The notes below the pieces were generated by a model, which saw only the letters and a list, made by a program, of their open reading frames with translations, was not told the DNA's origin and did not search any database. Positions 5,721 to 6,256 of a DNA stretch of 6,256 nt are shown in pieces; position 1 is the stretch's first letter, and the number at the start of each line of letters is the position of its first letter. This stretch comes from Acidimicrobiales bacterium (lineage in GTDB: Bacteria > Actinomycetota > Acidimicrobiia > Acidimicrobiales > Acidimicrobilacustridaceae). The translations under genes and the position numbers were made by a program. Where the stretch lies: assembly GCA_023264135.1 (NCBI GenBank), contig JALQSZ010000088.1:1-6256 (forward strand), given 5' to 3'.

Positions 5721-6256
5721 TTACTTCACAAAATACATACGACGACGATACTGCTCACCAGGGCAGTTTTCTAGATGCTCAATCTCTTCATCTGGAAGGA
5801 AGTTGACACCACCAAGAAGTTTAGCACCAATAAAAATTTCTGCAGACTTCTCACACATTAGAGTCGCAGCAGCACAATCTTTTTGATAAGGTGATGCTGT
5901 AATGATACCGTGATTCTCCAAAAGAATCAACTTGGGAAAATATCCATATTCATCCACAAACTCACCAACATACTTCTCTACATTAGCAAGTAATCGTGCT
6001 CCAGGAGGTGCATAAGGAACAAGACAAGACAATACACCATTCCTTACGATTTGGTCAGGAAACCATCTCTGACAGGCAAAATCATTTACTGCAGGTGAGC
6101 AAAGTATTTGAGTTGTCTTAGGTGGATGTGTATGAGCAATATAATTGATTTCTGGAAAGTGCTTCATAATCCAAGCATGAAAAAGCACTTCAATACTTGG
6201 TTTCTTATGAGAGAGTTCTATCTGAGCACCATTCGTATTACATAAGGTCAAATCTT
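5721..6256 (-). CDS. class II aldolase/adducin family protein, C-terminal part (5' end outside window)
   Basis: The frame is open to the right edge and ends with TAA at 5723-5721, giving about 177 residues. Three features mark the class II aldolase (fuculose-phosphate aldolase / ribulose-phosphate epimerase) fold: K-P-S-I-E at about 6208-6194, with the Glu in the position of the catalytic acid of the usual P-S-S-E motif; the zinc-binding A-H-T-H-P at about 6140-6126; and the third zinc His in L-E-N-H-G-I-I at about 5930-5910. All metal ligands expected in this part are present, so the protein could be active. Known members use Zn2+ to cleave or epimerise sugar phosphates or related 5- to 7-carbon compounds; the substrate here is unknown. 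The frame continues with an Asp codon before the TTG at 6251, so that TTG is probably not the start. Codon use is strongly AT-biased, unlike all genes to the left. Confidence 0.85.
   Translation of the reverse strand, partial: DLTLCNTNGAQIELSHKKPSIEVLFHAWIMKHFPEINYIAHTHPPKTTQILCSPAVNDFACQRWFPDQIVRNGVLSCLVPYAPPGARLLANVEKYVGEFVDEYGYFPKLILLENHGIITASPYQKDCAAATLMCEKSAEIFIGAKLLGGVNFLPDEEIEHLENCPGEQYRRRMYFVK

Noticed and set aside
1..6256. CRISPR array, toxin-antitoxin pair, transposon or phage defence system
   Set aside because: No spaced repeats, transposase or integrase motifs, terminal inverted repeats or known defence domains were found on either strand.

Overview
The window looks like two pieces of DNA of different origin. 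Bases 1 to about 5645 are GC-rich (hand counts of about 58-62% G+C in sample lines) and densely coding. The gene set is a cytochrome P450 close to the mycobacterial CYP142 group, a SnoaL/NTF2-like protein, a DUF3237 protein, a luciferase-like flavin monooxygenase, a pirin and a DEAD-box helicase with a DbpA-type tail. This suggests an actinobacterium, perhaps of the Acidimicrobiia, which is an inference from protein content only. From about 5650 to the end the DNA is AT-rich (about 35% G+C in three sampled lines), codon use changes, and it encodes a class II aldolase-like protein of another, unidentified source.

Layout. The left edge holds the last 60 codons of a Mug-type mismatch uracil-DNA glycosylase on the plus strand, whose TAA touches the TAA of the convergent SnoaL-like gene. 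Four genes then follow on the minus strand, transcribed right to left: DEAD-box helicase (4677-2947), pirin (2913-1894), P450 (1821-628) and SnoaL-like protein (616-185). Gaps are 33, 72 and 11 bp, so they may share a transcript; the P450/SnoaL pair is the closest, with the ribosome-binding site of the second overlapping the stop of the first. A 134-bp divergent region (4678-4811) separates the helicase from two plus-strand genes, DUF3237 (4812-5237) and the N-terminal 90 or so codons of a luciferase-like monooxygenase (from 5379).

The monooxygenase frame loses its family pattern near 5648, exactly where composition changes, and stops at 5663. On the minus strand, the AT-rich side carries the 3' part of a class II aldolase/adducin protein (stop at 5721, open to the right edge) and then the first codons of another gene starting at 5694 and cut by the same junction. 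Two genes truncated from opposite sides at one point, with a short stretch readable in both, is what a chimeric assembly or amplification join looks like; a real insertion or recombination point is the alternative.

Functionally, P450, SnoaL-like, DUF3237 and luciferase-like genes together resemble the sterol/lipid or xenobiotic oxidation neighbourhoods common in actinobacteria. No CRISPR array, transposase, tRNA, rRNA or recognisable defence system is visible. The most notable feature is the junction, not a new system.
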